Positions 34,286-45,667 of a stretch of 64,000 bases of DNA are shown in pieces (the stretch's first letter is position 1; every line of letters starts with the position of its first letter). The position numbers and the translations under genes are program-made. This DNA is from Planctomycetota bacterium (GTDB lineage Bacteria > Planctomycetota > UBA1135 > GCA-002686595): contig SIAI01000002.1 in the NCBI GenBank assembly GCA_009691855.1, positions 100,636 to 164,635 of the forward strand, in the 5' to 3' direction. The notes beneath the pieces are model-generated. The model was not told the DNA's origin. It did not search any database and worked only from the letters and a program-made list of their open reading frames with translations.

Positions 34286-35731
34286 ATGCTGCGCTCCCTG
34301 CTCGCTGCCCTGGTCCTGCCGCTGTGCGCCGCGTCCTCGCCCGTCGCCTCGGGCGACGAGGTGCGCCTGGCCAACGCTCTGGAAACCATCGCTCCGGCGG
34401 AGATCCGCGCGGACCTCTTCTTCTTCGCCAGCCCGGAGCTGAAGGGGCGCGACACACCCTCGCTCGAGCAGCGCGTGGCGGCGCGCTTCCTGCGCGCGCG
34501 TCTGGAGCGCCTGGGCGTCCCGCCAGGGGCGGGCGAGAGCTACTTCTACGAGTACCCGTTGCAGGAGCGGCGCATCGATCCCGAGCGCTCCAGCCTGACC
34601 TTCGAGGGCGCGGGCGGCGCGCTGGCGCTGGTCTTCGGGCGCGATTACTACTTCCCCTCCAGCGCCGACATCCGCGCCCTGGATCGCTCGGGGGCGCTGG
34701 TCTATTGCGGCAAGGGTGAGCGCGAGGACTTCGACAAGGTGCCGGTCAAGGGCCGCTGGGCGCTGTGTCTGGCCTCGGACCTCTCGGCCCGGCGCCGCTC
34801 GCGCTATGCCGAAGGCGCCGGCGCGCTCGGCGTGATCCTGATCCCGGATCCGAACGGCAGCGACGATTCCGCCGCCAAGGAGTGCGCGCGCACCACGCAG
34901 TACGCGCTCAAGGGCCTGACGAGCTTCCACGGCGACGACGATGCGCCCTTCCCGCAGGTGTACCTTTCGCTCGACGCCGCCAAGCGCAGCCAGGCACTGC
35001 TCGGACTCGGCTCCGGCCTGCCACAGCTCGGCGCGGAGCTGCCGCCGACCGTGCGCGACGTGCGCAAGGGCAGCGGCACGATCCCGCTCGAGAACGTGTG
35101 CGGCTTCTGGCCCGGCAGCGATCCGCTGCTGGGGAACGAGGTGATCATCGTCTCCGCGCACTACGACCACGTGGGTGAGGAAGGTGGCCAGATCCATCCG
35201 GGCGCGGACGACAACGGCTCGGGCTCGATGGGCTTGCTGGCGCTGGCCGAAGCGCTCACGCAGTACGGGCCGATGCGTCGCTCGGTCCTGCTGATGTGGG
35301 TTTCGGGCGAGGAGAAGGGGCTGTGGGGCTCGGCGGCCTGGACCAAGAACCCCAAGCTCCCGCCGAGCAAGCGCGCGGTGTGCGACCTGAACATCGACAT
35401 GATCGGGCGCAACGCGCCGGACAAGCTGCTGATCACGCCCACCAAGAGCCTCAAGGAGTACAACGGGCTCACGCGGCTGGCGGAGGCGCTCGGGCCGCTG
35501 GAGGGCTTCCCCAAGCTCGGCAGTGCCGACGAGTACTGGCAGCGCTCGGACCACATGAACTTCGCCGTGAACATGAAGATCCCGGTGGCGTTCCTGTTCT
35601 CCGACGTGCACGCAGACTACCACCAGCCGAGCGACACGCCCGACAAGATCGACTACGACAAGATCTGCCGCGTGACGCGGCTCGTGCTGCGCATGCTCGA
35701 CGGGCTGCAGACCGACACGCTGGAGCTCTAG
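34286..35731 (+). CDS. Secreted M28 family metallopeptidase (with PA-like insert)
   Basis: 481 aa with an N-terminal signal peptide (MLRSLLAALVLPLCAASSPV). The M28 two-zinc site is visible: His/Asp in VSAHYDHVGEE, Asp in GADDNGSGSMG, catalytic Glu pair in SGEEKGLWGS, Asp in NIDMIGRNAPDK, and His in HADYHQPSDTPDKID. A protease-associated insert occupies about residues 110-240. Aminopeptidase activity on peptides in the periplasm or outside is likely. It is the first of two tandem paralogues (1-bp gap). TACCAT at 34248 is a possible -10. Confidence 0.88.
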   Translation: MLRSLLAALVLPLCAASSPVASGDEVRLANALETIAPAEIRADLFFFASPELKGRDTPSLEQRVAARFLRARLERLGVPPGAGESYFYEYPLQERRIDPERSSLTFEGAGGALALVFGRDYYFPSSADIRALDRSGALVYCGKGEREDFDKVPVKGRWALCLASDLSARRRSRYAEGAGALGVILIPDPNGSDDSAAKECARTTQYALKGLTSFHGDDDAPFPQVYLSLDAAKRSQALLGLGSGLPQLGAELPPTVRDVRKGSGTIPLENVCGFWPGSDPLLGNEVIIVSAHYDHVGEEGGQIHPGADDNGSGSMGLLALAEALTQYGPMRRSVLLMWVSGEEKGLWGSAAWTKNPKLPPSKRAVCDLNIDMIGRNAPDKLLITPTKSLKEYNGLTRLAEALGPLEGFPKLGSADEYWQRSDHMNFAVNMKIPVAFLFSDVHADYHQPSDTPDKIDYDKICRVTRLVLRMLDGLQTDTLEL

Positions 35732-35732
35732 C

Positions 35733-37355
35733 ATGCACATCTCAACGTTCTCCGCGCTCATCCTCGCCCTGCTGTGCGCGTGCCGCGGCTCCGCGAGCAC
35801 GACCTCGGCCGCGCCCGCGCCCGTTGCGTCGGCGCACGGCGCGCCGCCGGCCGTGGCCAGCCCGGTGGCCAGCGCGCCGTTGCCGACGGCGGCTCCGAGC
35901 GCGAATGCGCCCGCGCTCAGCGCGTCGCCGGTGAGCGAGCCCGTGCGCGTCACGCCGGCTCCGGCGGCCTCGAATCCAGCTCTGGAGCGCGCGCTCGCCA
36001 GCGTGGATTCCCAGAAGATCCGCGCCGACATCTTCTTCATCGCCTCGGACGAGCTCGAGGGCCGCGACACGCCGAGCCGCGGCCAGCGTCTGGCGGCGCG
36101 TTACATCCGCGCGCGCCTCGAACGCCTCGGCTTCCAGCCTGCCGGCGACGACGGCTTCTTCGATCGCTACGAGCTGGAGCAGAGCGGCCTCGACCTGGGC
36201 GCCTCGAAGGCCTGGTGCACGCGCGGTGACCAGCAGACCGCGCTCGTCTTCGGCCAGGACTACGCCTTTTTCGGCGCCGGCACGCACGAGCTCGACGGCG
36301 AGGTCGTGTTCGTCGGCGCGGGCCAGGAGGCCGAACTCGCGGGCGTCGATCTGAAGGGCATGTGGGCGCTGGTCATCGACATGGAGCGCCCGCCCGGCGA
36401 GGCGCGCATGCAGCGCATGCAGCGCGTGCAGGCCGCCGGCGCGCTGGGATTGCTGAGTGCACCTGACGCGAGCGCGAAGGACGTTGCTGAGCGCGATGCG
36501 CGCCTGGCGCAGTTCGCAAGCTTCTCGCGCGAGCCACAGCTGCACCCGCTCGACGAGGAGCGCTCGCCGGCGGAGGACTTCCCTTCGCTTTCGCTGACCA
36601 GCAAGCTGGCCAGCGAGCTCCTGGGCAGCGCCGGCTCGGCCCAGGCTGGGCGCGCGCTGGGCGTGCGCTTCCACGAGCTGCGCACGCAGTTGACGCCCGA
36701 GCGCGTCGGGCTCGAGAACGTCGCCGGGCTGTGGCCGGGCTCCGACCCAGAGCTCGCACAGGAGGTGCTCATCCTCTCCGCGCACTACGACCACGTCGGT
36801 CTGCAGGGCGGCGAGATCTACAACGGCGCGGACGACAACGGCTCGGGCACCTGCGGACTGATGGCGCTCGCCGAGGCGCTCAAGAGCTACGGCCCGCTGA
36901 AGCGCTCGGTGCTCCTGCTGTGGGTCTCTGGCGAGGAGAAGGGCCTGCTCGGCTCGCAGGCCTGGACCGAGCACCCGACGCTGGCGCCGGGGCTCCGGCC
37001 GGTGAGCGACATCAACATCGACATGATCGGGCGCAACGCGCCGGACAAGCTGTTGATCACGCCCACGAAGGCGCTGCCGGAGTACAACGGCCTCACGCGC
37101 CTGGCCGAGTCGCTCGCGCCGCTCGAGGGCTTCCCCGTGTTGGGCAGCTGCGACGAGTACTGGCAGCGCTCGGACCACATGAACTTCGCCGACCACCTGA
37201 AGATCCCGGTCGCGTTCCTGTTCTCGGACGTGCACGAGGACTACCACCAGCCGACCGACGACCCCGAGAAGATCGACTGCGACAAGATCCGCCGCGTCAC
37301 GCGCTTGGTGCTGCGCATGCTGGACGGACTACAGGGCGACCCGCTGAGCCTGTAG
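35733..37355 (+). CDS. M28 family metallopeptidase lipoprotein, paralogue of upstream gene
   Basis: 540 aa. The N-terminus MHISTFSALILALLCAC has a lipobox-like Cys (LCAC), followed by a long Ala/Pro/Ser linker (~residues 20-75) suited to surface display. The peptidase domain closely parallels its neighbour: SAHYDHVGLQ, GADDNGSGTCG, SGEEKGLLGSQ, NIDMIGRNAPDK, HEDYHQPTDDPEKID. The catalytic half is far more alike than the PA-like half. It begins one base after the stop of the first copy, so tandem duplication within one operon is clear. Confidence 0.88.
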   Translation: MHISTFSALILALLCACRGSASTTSAAPAPVASAHGAPPAVASPVASAPLPTAAPSANAPALSASPVSEPVRVTPAPAASNPALERALASVDSQKIRADIFFIASDELEGRDTPSRGQRLAARYIRARLERLGFQPAGDDGFFDRYELEQSGLDLGASKAWCTRGDQQTALVFGQDYAFFGAGTHELDGEVVFVGAGQEAELAGVDLKGMWALVIDMERPPGEARMQRMQRVQAAGALGLLSAPDASAKDVAERDARLAQFASFSREPQLHPLDEERSPAEDFPSLSLTSKLASELLGSAGSAQAGRALGVRFHELRTQLTPERVGLENVAGLWPGSDPELAQEVLILSAHYDHVGLQGGEIYNGADDNGSGTCGLMALAEALKSYGPLKRSVLLLWVSGEEKGLLGSQAWTEHPTLAPGLRPVSDINIDMIGRNAPDKLLITPTKALPEYNGLTRLAESLAPLEGFPVLGSCDEYWQRSDHMNFADHLKIPVAFLFSDVHEDYHQPTDDPEKIDCDKIRRVTRLVLRMLDGLQGDPLSL

Positions 37356-37399
37356 CCGACCTGACGCGGCGAATTCGCCCCGGATCGCGCCCGATCGAG

Positions 37400-37405
37400 T
37401 AGAAT
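37400..37405 (+). promoter_or_regulatory. TAGAAT box (-10-like)
   Basis: TAGAAT 22 bp before the preferred ATG at 37428. It overlaps an earlier in-frame ATG (37404), which argues against that earlier start. Confidence 0.4.
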
Positions 37406-37427
37406 GGCGCAATTCGAGGGACAGTTC

Positions 37428-39035
37428 ATGAAGAGCGTGCGTAGTCTGCTGAAAACCGCGGGCACCCTGGCCTGGCTCGCGGGCTCGGTCTGGGCCGGGC
37501 CGCAGGGTTTGGCGAGCCCGCTCCCGCCCGCCAACGCCGCCCCGCTCGGCTACTGCCCACCCGAGCGCCTGGCGGCCGGGGCGCCCTCGACCTTTCACGT
37601 GCTCAACGTGTTCCTGCCGCCCGGTCCGGCTCCGGTGGCCGGCTGGCCGGTGGTGGTTGCGACCGGTTACGGCGGCGGCGCTTCTGTGCCGCCGGCGGCG
37701 GCGCTCAACTCGGCCGGGGCGAGCGCGCCCTACTGGAACCTGGTCGCGACGGGCATCGCGGTGGTGCACTTCGGCACGCCGGGGCTCGCCGCCGGCCGCG
37801 GCCTGTGGTACCCGCCGGGACACCCGAGCGGACGCTACGAGTCCTTCCGCCCGGCCGACGACAACCCCGAAAAGTCGGCCGAGTGGGCGCTGCAGTGGGC
37901 CAAGGTGCAGACGCTCTATCCGTTCGACCTCACGCACGTCGGTCTGCGCGGCTCGTCGGGCGGAGCGGTGCTGGCGATCCGCACGGCGATGGGGCCGGAG
38001 CGCGCGCGCGCCAGCGGCTCGGCGCAGCTGCGCGCCAGCACGCGCGTGGCGGCGATCCTCGCCATCCAGCCGCCGACCTCGGCCTGGGCGCTGGAGCAGG
38101 GCCCCGAGCTCACGATCCCGTTCCCCAAGCACCTCGAGCAGGCCGCGCGGCCTGGGGTGGCCGCGACCCAGCTCAGCCAGGTCGCGCCGGAGCTGCAGAA
38201 GGACTACAGCCTGATACGCGAGGCCTTCCAGAGCGCGGCGGCGCTGGCCAACAACGCGCAGCAGCCGTTGTGCCTGGTGTACGGCGATCCGGTGCTGCAC
38301 ATTGGCGGCGCGCCGGCGAGCTTCGCGCTGGATGCGAACGGCTTCCCGCTCTTGACCGACCTCATCAGGCAGCCGCTGCAGCACGACTCCTGGTTCGGCT
38401 ACGTTTTCTGGCGGCGTTTGCTCGACCTCTCAGCCAGCTCGGCCGCGTTTCACGCGGCGAACTCGGTGTTCGCGATGCGCGACGTGAACGCGCTGAGCGC
38501 GCCGTTCAACTGGCACACGCAGACGTACCCGGGTGGCGTGATGGGCGCGCGCGCCACCAAGATCGGTCACGACTGGCTCGTGGCGCGGCTCAAGGGCCAA
38601 CAGCCGTTGATCGCGGCCAGCACACTTGCGCCCGCGAACCCGCGCTCGACCACGGCCCTGGTCTACGGTTGTGATGCGGGGCGCAAGGGCTCGCTGGAGC
38701 TCGTGCGCGGCGCGCTGCGGCCCGGCGCCACGCTGGTGTTCGGTGTGCAGGGAACGTCGGGCGCGGCCGCGCTGTGGCTGGCGCGCGCGAGCGCGGCGGA
38801 CTACCCCTGCGGCACGCCGAGCCCCGCGGGCGAGTGGCTGCTCGAAGTCGACGCGCGCCGGACGCCGCCACTTGTCTGGGCCCTGGCGAGCGCCGCGCGC
38901 GGGCGAGTCGAGCTGGAGGTGCGGCTGCCGGCGGATGCGGCGCTGCTCGGCGACGAGCTCTTCGCGCAGGCTTGGGTCCGCGGCCGCGACGGGCGCGGCG
39001 CGCTGACGAACGGGCTGGTGCTGCGCTCGCAATGA
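37428..39035 (+). CDS. Secreted alpha/beta-hydrolase-like protein
   Basis: 535 aa. The start at 37428 is chosen because it gives a clean signal peptide (MKSVRSLLKTAGTLAWLAGSVWA) after a GAGGGAC ribosome-binding site. VVVATGYGGGA resembles the oxyanion-hole strand, and THVGLRGSSGGAVLAI is a GxSxG-type nucleophile elbow (GSSGG). A possible acid/His pair follows (e.g. KIGHDWLVARL). The last ~125 residues form a beta-rich C-terminal part common in secreted proteins. Substrate unknown. It is convergent with ppdK with a 15-bp gap. Confidence 0.65.
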   Translation: MKSVRSLLKTAGTLAWLAGSVWAGPQGLASPLPPANAAPLGYCPPERLAAGAPSTFHVLNVFLPPGPAPVAGWPVVVATGYGGGASVPPAAALNSAGASAPYWNLVATGIAVVHFGTPGLAAGRGLWYPPGHPSGRYESFRPADDNPEKSAEWALQWAKVQTLYPFDLTHVGLRGSSGGAVLAIRTAMGPERARASGSAQLRASTRVAAILAIQPPTSAWALEQGPELTIPFPKHLEQAARPGVAATQLSQVAPELQKDYSLIREAFQSAAALANNAQQPLCLVYGDPVLHIGGAPASFALDANGFPLLTDLIRQPLQHDSWFGYVFWRRLLDLSASSAAFHAANSVFAMRDVNALSAPFNWHTQTYPGGVMGARATKIGHDWLVARLKGQQPLIAASTLAPANPRSTTALVYGCDAGRKGSLELVRGALRPGATLVFGVQGTSGAAALWLARASAADYPCGTPSPAGEWLLEVDARRTPPLVWALASAARGRVELEVRLPADAALLGDELFAQAWVRGRDGRGALTNGLVLRSQ

Positions 39036-39050
39036 GCGCGCGGGCGCGCC

Positions 39051-41822
<2,772 letters not shown>

Positions 41823-41838
41823 GGGGTGGTTCAGGCGG

Positions 41839-42450
41839 TCAGGGCACGCTCGCGGACTCCAAGCGCTCGGGGAAACCATCGATCTTCCACTCGCGACCGG
41901 CGCGCACCTCGCCGATCTTGGCCGCGCTGAGCCCCTCGGGCAGCGGCACGCTGAGCTGCAACTCTCCGCCGCGCTCGCGCACCAGCTCGCGCCAGTTCGC
42001 GAAGTCGTCGTCCACGCGCTTGCCGTCGGCGTAGACCTCGTAGAAGTCCTCGCGCACGAGCACGAAGGCGAAGGTCTCGTCGTGGAACCAGGTATCGACC
42101 TCGGCCACCAGGCGCACGCGGCCGGGGCCGAGCTCCTCGACGCGCTTCACCTTGGCCTTGGCCGCGAGCTTCAACCACGGCTGGGCGCGGAACAGCTGCT
42201 CGCGAAACCCACGGTAGTAGACCTCCGAGAAGGCTCCGGCCTCGGACGCCGCGCGGCGCTTGAAGTCGTTCGAGAGGCAGCGGTACTCGAGGTCTGGTTG
42301 GTCCGCGCGGAGGCCGGTCTGGAAGGTGCGGAAGGTTTGCTCGGGGCTGCGGTATCCAACCGCCAACCAATCCGCGGGCTTGGGCGCGCTCACGCACGCA
42401 GCGAAACACGCCCACGCCGCGAGGACGAGCACGTACGGGAGGGCGCGCAT
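41839..42450 (-). CDS. Putative lipoprotein of unknown function
   Basis: 203 aa. The signal peptide [19 protein letters not shown] ends in a lipobox (FAAC) with Cys 19. The mature part ([28 protein letters not shown] ... [30 protein letters not shown]) looks like a compact alpha+beta domain, perhaps NTF2/DUF4878-like, but I cannot assign it. It lies 16 bp upstream of ppdK on the same strand, so they may be cotranscribed. Confidence 0.65.
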   Translation of the reverse strand: MRALPYVLVLAAWACFAACVSAPKPADWLAVGYRSPEQTFRTFQTGLRADQPDLEYRCLSNDFKRRAASEAGAFSEVYYRGFREQLFRAQPWLKLAAKAKVKRVEELGPGRVRLVAEVDTWFHDETFAFVLVREDFYEVYADGKRVDDDFANWRELVRERGGELQLSVPLPEGLSAAKIGEVRAGREWKIDGFPERLESASVP

Positions 42451-42468
42451 GCAGCGGATCGCGAGACG

Positions 42469-42660
42469 TCAGGGCCAGTTGGGGAGTACCGCGTCGCCTG
42501 CGAGCCGCGGAAGAAGATACCGGCGGCCCTCGACGAGGTCGCGCGGCGCGCGGAACTCGCAGGCGGCGTGGGAGTCGTTCACGGGCTCTTCTTGCCGTTC
42601 TGGGTCGTTCCACCCCGCAAACCACGCCTGGAGTGCATGGAACCGGGTGGGCCGCGACAT
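42469..42660 (-). CDS. Small ORF in the divergent gap
   Basis: 63 codons from ATG (MSRPTRFHALQAWFAGWNDP ...) to a stop 18 bp before the lipoprotein start. Composition is protein-like (Trp, Phe, Asn, Glu, His present) with GC-rich third positions, unlike most spurious frames here. Its start overlaps the outermost candidate ATG of the divergent DUF1573 gene, so at most one of these starts can be correct as drawn. No family recognised. Confidence 0.42.
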   Translation of the reverse strand: MSRPTRFHALQAWFAGWNDPERQEEPVNDSHAACEFRAPRDLVEGRRYLLPRLAGDAVLPNWP

Positions 42661-43792
42661 GCTACCAATGGAGATGTTGGCCACGCTGTCCCTTTCCCCG
42701 GCGAGTTCCCTGCTCGCGGCTCTCGCCGCGCTGTGCGCACCCGCGTGCGAGCGCGACGGCGCAAGCCTGGTCGCCGAGCAGGGCGAAGCCCAGTTCGGAC
42801 GCGTGTTCGAGGGCAGCCTCCTGGAACACGACTGGACCCTGCGCGTGGTCGCGTCGGCGACGGTGAGCGCGTCCAAGACGGACTGCGGCTGCACCCTGGC
42901 CAAGCTCGAGCGCGAAGGGCCGGCCGGGCCGGAGGTCTACGCCTTCGGGACCCCGCTGGCTGCGGGCGATCGGCTGCGCGTGCGCGCTTCCTACGACACG
43001 CGCGGCAAGCGCGGCTCCACGCGGCGCGCGGTCACCCTCAGCCTGGCGGACGGCTCATTTCTGGCGTTGGCCCTGACCGCGGACGTGCAGCCCTGGCTGG
43101 TGCTCGAGCCGCGCGAGTTTTCCTTCCTGCGCCTGACCGAAGGCACGGGCGCCGAGCGTGACTTCGCGGTGCGCTCCGCGGCGGGCGAGGCGTTCCTGCT
43201 GCACGCCACGCGCGTGGCCCTTCCGCCCTGGGTCAAGCTCGAACTCCAGGCGGACGGCCCGGATGCCCAGGGACGCGCGGCGGCCTGGCGCGGGAGGGTC
43301 ACGCTCGGCGCGGAGGCTCCGCGCGGTACGTACAGCTATCCGCTCGAACTCGAGAGCGACGTGCCCGTCCCGGGTCCGATCAGCGCGGGCGGGACGCGCC
43401 ACTTCTCGGTCTCGCCCAGCTGGACGCTGCAGATCGTGGGGCCCGTGGCGCTGTCCACGCCCACGCTCGAGTTCGGGCTGGTGCGCGCCGACGAGACGGT
43501 TTCGAGGACCGTGCGCCTGGAGAGCTTCGAGCTGGGCTTCTCGGTGGCGAAGGCCAAGGCGCGCCTGGAGCCGCTGCACGAGGGCGACGCGTTCCCCCTG
43601 GCGCGCACGGCGCACGTGAATCTGCGTCCCGGTGTGACGGTGACCGAGATCGAGCTCACCCTCGGCGGACTCGCCGCAGAGGTGAACGGCACGTTCCTGG
43701 GGCGCCTGGTGGTCGAGACCGGCCACCCGAAGCTGCCCGAACTGCAGGCCCTGGTGCGCGGCCTCCGAGCGCCGGAGGTCGCAGGCCGATGA
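42659..43792 (+). CDS. DUF1573 domain protein
   Basis: 377 aa from ATG 42659; ATGs at 42668 and 42674 are equally possible and would avoid overlap with the divergent small ORF. An N-terminal hydrophobic stretch (LATLSLSPASSLLAALAALCAPAC) looks like a signal peptide with a late Cys. FGRVFEGSLLEHDWTLRV followed by KTDCGCTLAKLE is the DUF1573 (ASH/MSP-like Ig fold) signature, including the CGCT motif. Two or three further beta-sandwich modules follow. Role unknown; probably periplasmic or outer-surface. A second DUF1573 gene lies directly downstream. Confidence 0.75.
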   Translation: MLPMEMLATLSLSPASSLLAALAALCAPACERDGASLVAEQGEAQFGRVFEGSLLEHDWTLRVVASATVSASKTDCGCTLAKLEREGPAGPEVYAFGTPLAAGDRLRVRASYDTRGKRGSTRRAVTLSLADGSFLALALTADVQPWLVLEPREFSFLRLTEGTGAERDFAVRSAAGEAFLLHATRVALPPWVKLELQADGPDAQGRAAAWRGRVTLGAEAPRGTYSYPLELESDVPVPGPISAGGTRHFSVSPSWTLQIVGPVALSTPTLEFGLVRADETVSRTVRLESFELGFSVAKAKARLEPLHEGDAFPLARTAHVNLRPGVTVTEIELTLGGLAAEVNGTFLGRLVVETGHPKLPELQALVRGLRAPEVAGR

Positions 43793-43838
43793 AACCGTGC
43801 CCCCTACAGCTCGTCTCAGCCTCCGGAAGCGCTCGCCC

Positions 43839-43868
43839 TTGGCCCGCCGCTCCGCGTCCGAATAGACT
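43839..43868 (+). promoter_or_regulatory. Probable promoter for the second DUF1573 gene
   Basis: TTGGCC (43839-43844) and TAGACT (43863-43868) spaced by 18 bp. The ATG is 51 bp after the -10. Confidence 0.5.
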
Positions 43869-43919
43869 GTTTCACCTTCCCGTGGCGCCTCTGACGCCGT
43901 CCGCGCCTTCCACGCTCCC

Positions 43920-45446
43920 ATGAAGCTCACCGCCGCCCGCCTCTCGCCCCTGGTCCTGGCTCTGTTCGCTTGCTCCAAGGCCCCGCCAGCGCCCGCGGCG
44001 CCGGCCACGTCCGCGAGCGCGGCCGCGCCGATGGCCAAGGCCGAGGCCGCGAAGCCCGAAGTCGCGGCTCCCACCGCGCAGGTTGCGCAAGGCGCGGCCG
44101 CGCCGGCCGAGAATCCCGCGGCCATCCCGGACGTGCCCAACGCGCGCAACGGCGGGAAGCGCTATCAGGGCGGCATCGACAAGCTCGACTCGAAGTACGG
44201 CGACCTTGCCGGGGTCAAGCTGGACGACGCGGCCGCCGCCACCGCGGCCGCGGCCGACGAGCACGAGCACAGCCACGACGAGGCCGCTCCTGTTGCGCAG
44301 GACGGGAGCGTGTTCACGCCCGCGGCGCAGGCGGCGAACAACAAGGCGCGCTTCACGCTGCTGGGCGACGCGCCGCAGGTGAAGGACCTGGGCAAGCTGC
44401 GCCAGGGCGATTCCGGTTCCTTCGACTTCCCGTTCGTGTCGGGCGGCGAGGAGCCGCTCATCGTCACCAGCATCAAGCCGAGCTGCGGCTGCACCAAGGC
44501 CGAGATCGCGCTGCTGGCCGAGGACGGAAGCAAGAAGCCCTACACCAAGGGCGACCCGATCCCGGTGGGGCAGAAGTTCCTGCTGGAGACCGAGATCTCG
44601 ACCGACGGCAAACCCGCCGGCCCGTTCAACGCGCAGATCTCGCTGTACGGCAACGACGCGCGCGGCGCCTACAACGTGCGTCTGACGGCCGAGATCGAGG
44701 CCGTGCTCACGATCACGCCCAGCCCGACTGTGTTCTTCGGGCGCATGACCACGGCCGACAAGCGCGAACAGAGCGTGACGGTCACCAGCACGCGCGGTGA
44801 GCCGTTCAAGCTCACGCTCGCCCAGGAGACGGTGCAGGAGCCGGTCAAGCTCAGCTACACCGCCAAGGAGCCCGACGCCGAGGGGCGCTCGAACGAGTGG
44901 GAGATCCAAGTCGCGCTCGGGCCGAACACCGAGATCGGCATGCGCAACTACCCGATCAACTTCAAGTCCGACCTGGCCATCGCGCACCCGAAGTACCCCT
45001 CGCCGGACGGCGCGCCGCAGTACCACGGCTTCATGGTCAACGTGCAGGCCCAGGTCACGGGCATGGTCAGCGCGGAGCCCTCCTTCTTGACCTTCGGCAT
45101 GGTGCGCCCGGGCGAGCCGATCGAGCGCGCGCTGCGCGTCGAGAGCCACGACGAGTTCAAGCTCACCGCCGACATGGCCTACAGCTTCGAGGGCCTGCAG
45201 GGTCAGGAGTTCCCCTACAAGGACGCCTTCCAGGTCACGATCGCACCGCTGGAGGACGGCAAGGCTGCCGATATGAGGGTGCGCCTGACCGGGCTGCCGG
45301 CGGATCTGAACGGTTCCTTCGGCGGCGTGCTGAGGCTGAAGGTCGGGCATCCCTTCATGGACGAATTGCAGCTGCGCTTCTCGGGTGTGTGCCGTCCGGG
45401 GCTGCCGATCCAGAGCACCTCGACCCCTCAGACCCCCCCAAAATAG
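43920..45446 (+). CDS. DUF1573 lipoprotein
   Basis: 508 aa. The signal peptide MKLTAARLSPLVLALFAC has a lipobox (LFAC, Cys 18), then an Ala/Pro-rich linker with a short His/Glu patch (DEHEHSHDEA). The DUF1573 module is at ~residues 155-260: VKDLGKLRQGDSGSFDF, then SIKPSCGCTKAE. More Ig-like repeats follow (e.g. FLTFGMVRPGEPIERALRV). It shares architecture with the upstream DUF1573 protein but is longer and clearly lipid-anchored. A 221-bp gap without a convincing gene follows. Confidence 0.8.
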   Translation: MKLTAARLSPLVLALFACSKAPPAPAAPATSASAAAPMAKAEAAKPEVAAPTAQVAQGAAAPAENPAAIPDVPNARNGGKRYQGGIDKLDSKYGDLAGVKLDDAAAATAAAADEHEHSHDEAAPVAQDGSVFTPAAQAANNKARFTLLGDAPQVKDLGKLRQGDSGSFDFPFVSGGEEPLIVTSIKPSCGCTKAEIALLAEDGSKKPYTKGDPIPVGQKFLLETEISTDGKPAGPFNAQISLYGNDARGAYNVRLTAEIEAVLTITPSPTVFFGRMTTADKREQSVTVTSTRGEPFKLTLAQETVQEPVKLSYTAKEPDAEGRSNEWEIQVALGPNTEIGMRNYPINFKSDLAIAHPKYPSPDGAPQYHGFMVNVQAQVTGMVSAEPSFLTFGMVRPGEPIERALRVESHDEFKLTADMAYSFEGLQGQEFPYKDAFQVTIAPLEDGKAADMRVRLTGLPADLNGSFGGVLRLKVGHPFMDELQLRFSGVCRPGLPIQSTSTPQTPPK

Positions 45447-45667
45447 CCGCGCCTTCCGCGGCCCTTCTGCGCGCGCCTCCGCCTTCGGCTCGTTCGCCGA
45501 TCCCGGGGGCGCGCTCATTCCTGCAGCCGTCCCAAGGGCCGTCTCCCAGCCGGATGGCGGCCGCGCGGAGGGCCGCAGCGTGGCCGGATGCTCCCGAGCT
45601 TCGGTAACCTGGGACCGGTGACCTCGCTAGTCAGGCGCCAGAGATCCCGCGTGCCGACCCCCTGCCC

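Noticed and set aside
45447..45667. Possible small gene or terminator in the DUF1573-PilB gap
   Set aside because: Frames are Arg/Ala/Pro-rich and the short CCGCG/CGCGG stem lacks a T-run. Only a TAACCT box at 45605 seems meaningful.
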